The notes under the pieces were generated by a model. The model saw nothing but the letters and a program-made list of their open reading frames with translations. It searched no databases and was not told where the DNA came from. From NCBI GenBank assembly GCA_012032975.1, contig JAAUPU010000229.1, positions 1 through 5,829 of the forward strand: DNA of 5,829 bases, in the 5' to 3' direction. A program made the translations under genes and the position numbers. How positions within the stretch are numbered: position 1 is the first letter of the stretch; every line of letters begins with the position of its first letter. This document shows positions 4,700 through 5,829 of the stretch, in pieces. Source of the DNA: Caldilineaceae bacterium (GTDB lineage: Bacteria > Chloroflexota > Anaerolineae > Caldilineales > Caldilineaceae).

Positions 4700-5829
4700 T
4701 TATGCCAGCGCGATCTGCTGTTTGCTGCTTCGAAAAGTCTCTTCCAGCATCGGCTCGCCCACCAGGTCATACTCCATTGCACCGTTGATCGTCACCTCGA
4801 ACATCTCGCCGATGGGCACGCCCGCAATCCCAGGCACCAACACCAGGCCATCCACTTCCGGCGCATCTCGGTAAGAACGGCCCAGCAAAAGCGGCGCACC
4901 GCTCCCCTCGATCTCACCTTCACCCTCGACCAGAATCTCCAGCCGTTTGCCCACCATGGCCTGGTTCTTGCGCAGGCTGATGGCCTGTTGCGCCTCCATG
5001 AGGCGGCCGTACCGCTCTTCCTTGACCTCGTCGGGCACCGGCTCTGGCAGATTGGCGGCCGGTGTGTCTACCTCTGGGCTGAAGGTAAAGGCGCCTACCT
5101 TGTCAAACTCGATGGCCTGGACGAAATCGAGTAGCCCCTGGAACTCCTCTTCCGTCTCGCCAGGATAGCCGACAATAAACGTCGTGCGCAGTGCGATGTC
5201 CGGCATGGCGGCACGCAACTTTTCCACGTGATCGAAGACCATCCCCAGCCGGCTTGGACGGCGCATCCGGCGCAGCGTACGTTCGTCTCCATGTTGCAGC
5301 GGCATATCCAGGTAGTGGACGATTTTTTCCTGAGCCGCCATGACTTCGATCAGTTCGTCGCTGACATGGCCGGGGTAGGCATACATCAGCCGCAGCCAGC
5401 GCAGTGGCTCGACCCGGTTGCAGATGGCCGCGAGGAGTTGGGGCAGGCTGTTTGGCTCACCCCGGTCGCGGCCGTAATCGGTGCTGTCCTGCGCAACGAT
5501 GACCAATTCCTTGGCCCCAGCCTTCACCAGCGCAGCCGACTCATCGACAATCGCCTCCAATGGTCGGCTGCGCAATTTGCCCTTGAAACTGGGGATGGTG
5601 CAGAAGGCACAGGGCGCGTTGCAGCCGTCGGAGATCTTGAGGTAGGCGCTGCCGCCCTGCACGGGCGGACGAGGCACGGCGGCCTCGAACGGAGACATCC
5701 GGGTCGCCGAGCAGGCTGTAGCGTTGCAGCGAACGGCCACTCTTGCCGGTCCGAAGGTTTTGGATCAGCTGGACCACATCCATCCAGCGGCGGGTGCCCA
5801 ACAAACCGTCCACCTTGGCGACCCGGGCC
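4700..5829 (-). pseudogene. rimO: rimO, ribosomal protein S12 methylthiotransferase, frameshifted and 5'-incomplete
   Basis: RimO is a radical SAM enzyme that methylthiolates a conserved aspartate of ribosomal protein S12. The main frame (5740-4700) carries the radical SAM CxxxCxxC motif as CNAPCAFC (bases 5623-5600), followed by TIPSFKGKLRSRP. It then shows ELVIVAQDSTDYGRD, YAYPGHVSDELIE, YLDMPLQHGDERTLRRMRRP, FIVGYPGETEEEF and a C-terminal TRAM-like domain of about 70 residues. RIMO-type wording (SFKGKLRSRP, MPLQHGDERTLRRMRR) favours RimO over MiaB. The end of the N-terminal domain (VDGLLGTRRWMDVVQLIQNL to RYSLLGDPD) is encoded in another frame (about 5828-5697). The frame must change near 5690-5700, by one extra or two missing bases, to join FEAAVPRPPVQGG. 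The ATG at 5740 lies in the wrong frame for the family at that point and is not a likely real start. The rest of the N-terminal domain lies beyond the window. Confidence 0.88.

Noticed and set aside
4464..4874. A 136-codon plus-strand open frame spanning the MerR-like and rimO ends
   Set aside because: It is out of frame with the MerR-like coiled-coil gene and antisense to rimO, with a Ser/Arg/Trp-rich shadow composition.

Overview
The window is a compact, moderately GC-rich bacterial segment with six protein-coding loci and one probable small RNA or leader RNA. The combination of two MpsC/DUF2294 proteins, an XPB/Ssl2-N-type helicase-associated protein, a DUF1232 protein and a MerR-like coiled-coil protein, with clear sigma70-type promoters, suggests a Chloroflexota-like organism, probably from an environmental assembly. 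That assignment is inference with low to moderate confidence; no rRNA or other marker is present to settle it.

Layout. Positions 1-552 (-) hold the N-terminal part of an HtpX-like M48 membrane protease that runs off the window. Positions 651-1142 (-) encode a divergent MpsC/DUF2294 protein. Positions 1143-1426 hold no protein gene but contain, on the minus strand, a near-consensus promoter (1367-1394), a roughly 125-nt transcribed stretch and a very strong intrinsic terminator (1236-1281). Positions 1427-1803 (-) hold a second, canonical MpsC/DUF2294 gene broken by one missing base. Positions 1955-3523 (-) encode a 522-residue protein resembling the XPB/Ssl2 N-terminal (helicase-associated) family. 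A divergent promoter region (about 3525-3619) separates it from a plus-strand pair: a DUF1232 membrane protein (3620-4000) and a MerR-like HTH protein with a long coiled coil (4052-4693). The pair runs tail to tail, six bases apart, into rimO (4700-5829, -), the ribosomal protein S12 methylthiotransferase gene, which is frameshifted and incomplete at its 5' end.

How the parts relate. The most interesting region is 1143-1803. Two paralogous MpsC-type genes flank a promoter-RNA-terminator unit, and the downstream mpsC copy has a ribosome binding site but no obvious promoter of its own. The RNA may therefore be a regulatory leader (attenuator or riboswitch-like) for that copy, or a free-standing small RNA. 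At 3553-3559 two divergent promoters appear to share their -35 bases. The helicase-associated and MerR-like genes lack Shine-Dalgarno sequences and have -10-like hexamers a few bases before ATG, which suggests leaderless mRNAs.

Cautions. Two conserved genes (the second mpsC and rimO) each contain one frame change, and the HtpX reading departs from its family after the zinc motif near the window edge. Sequencing or assembly error is a serious alternative to real gene decay.
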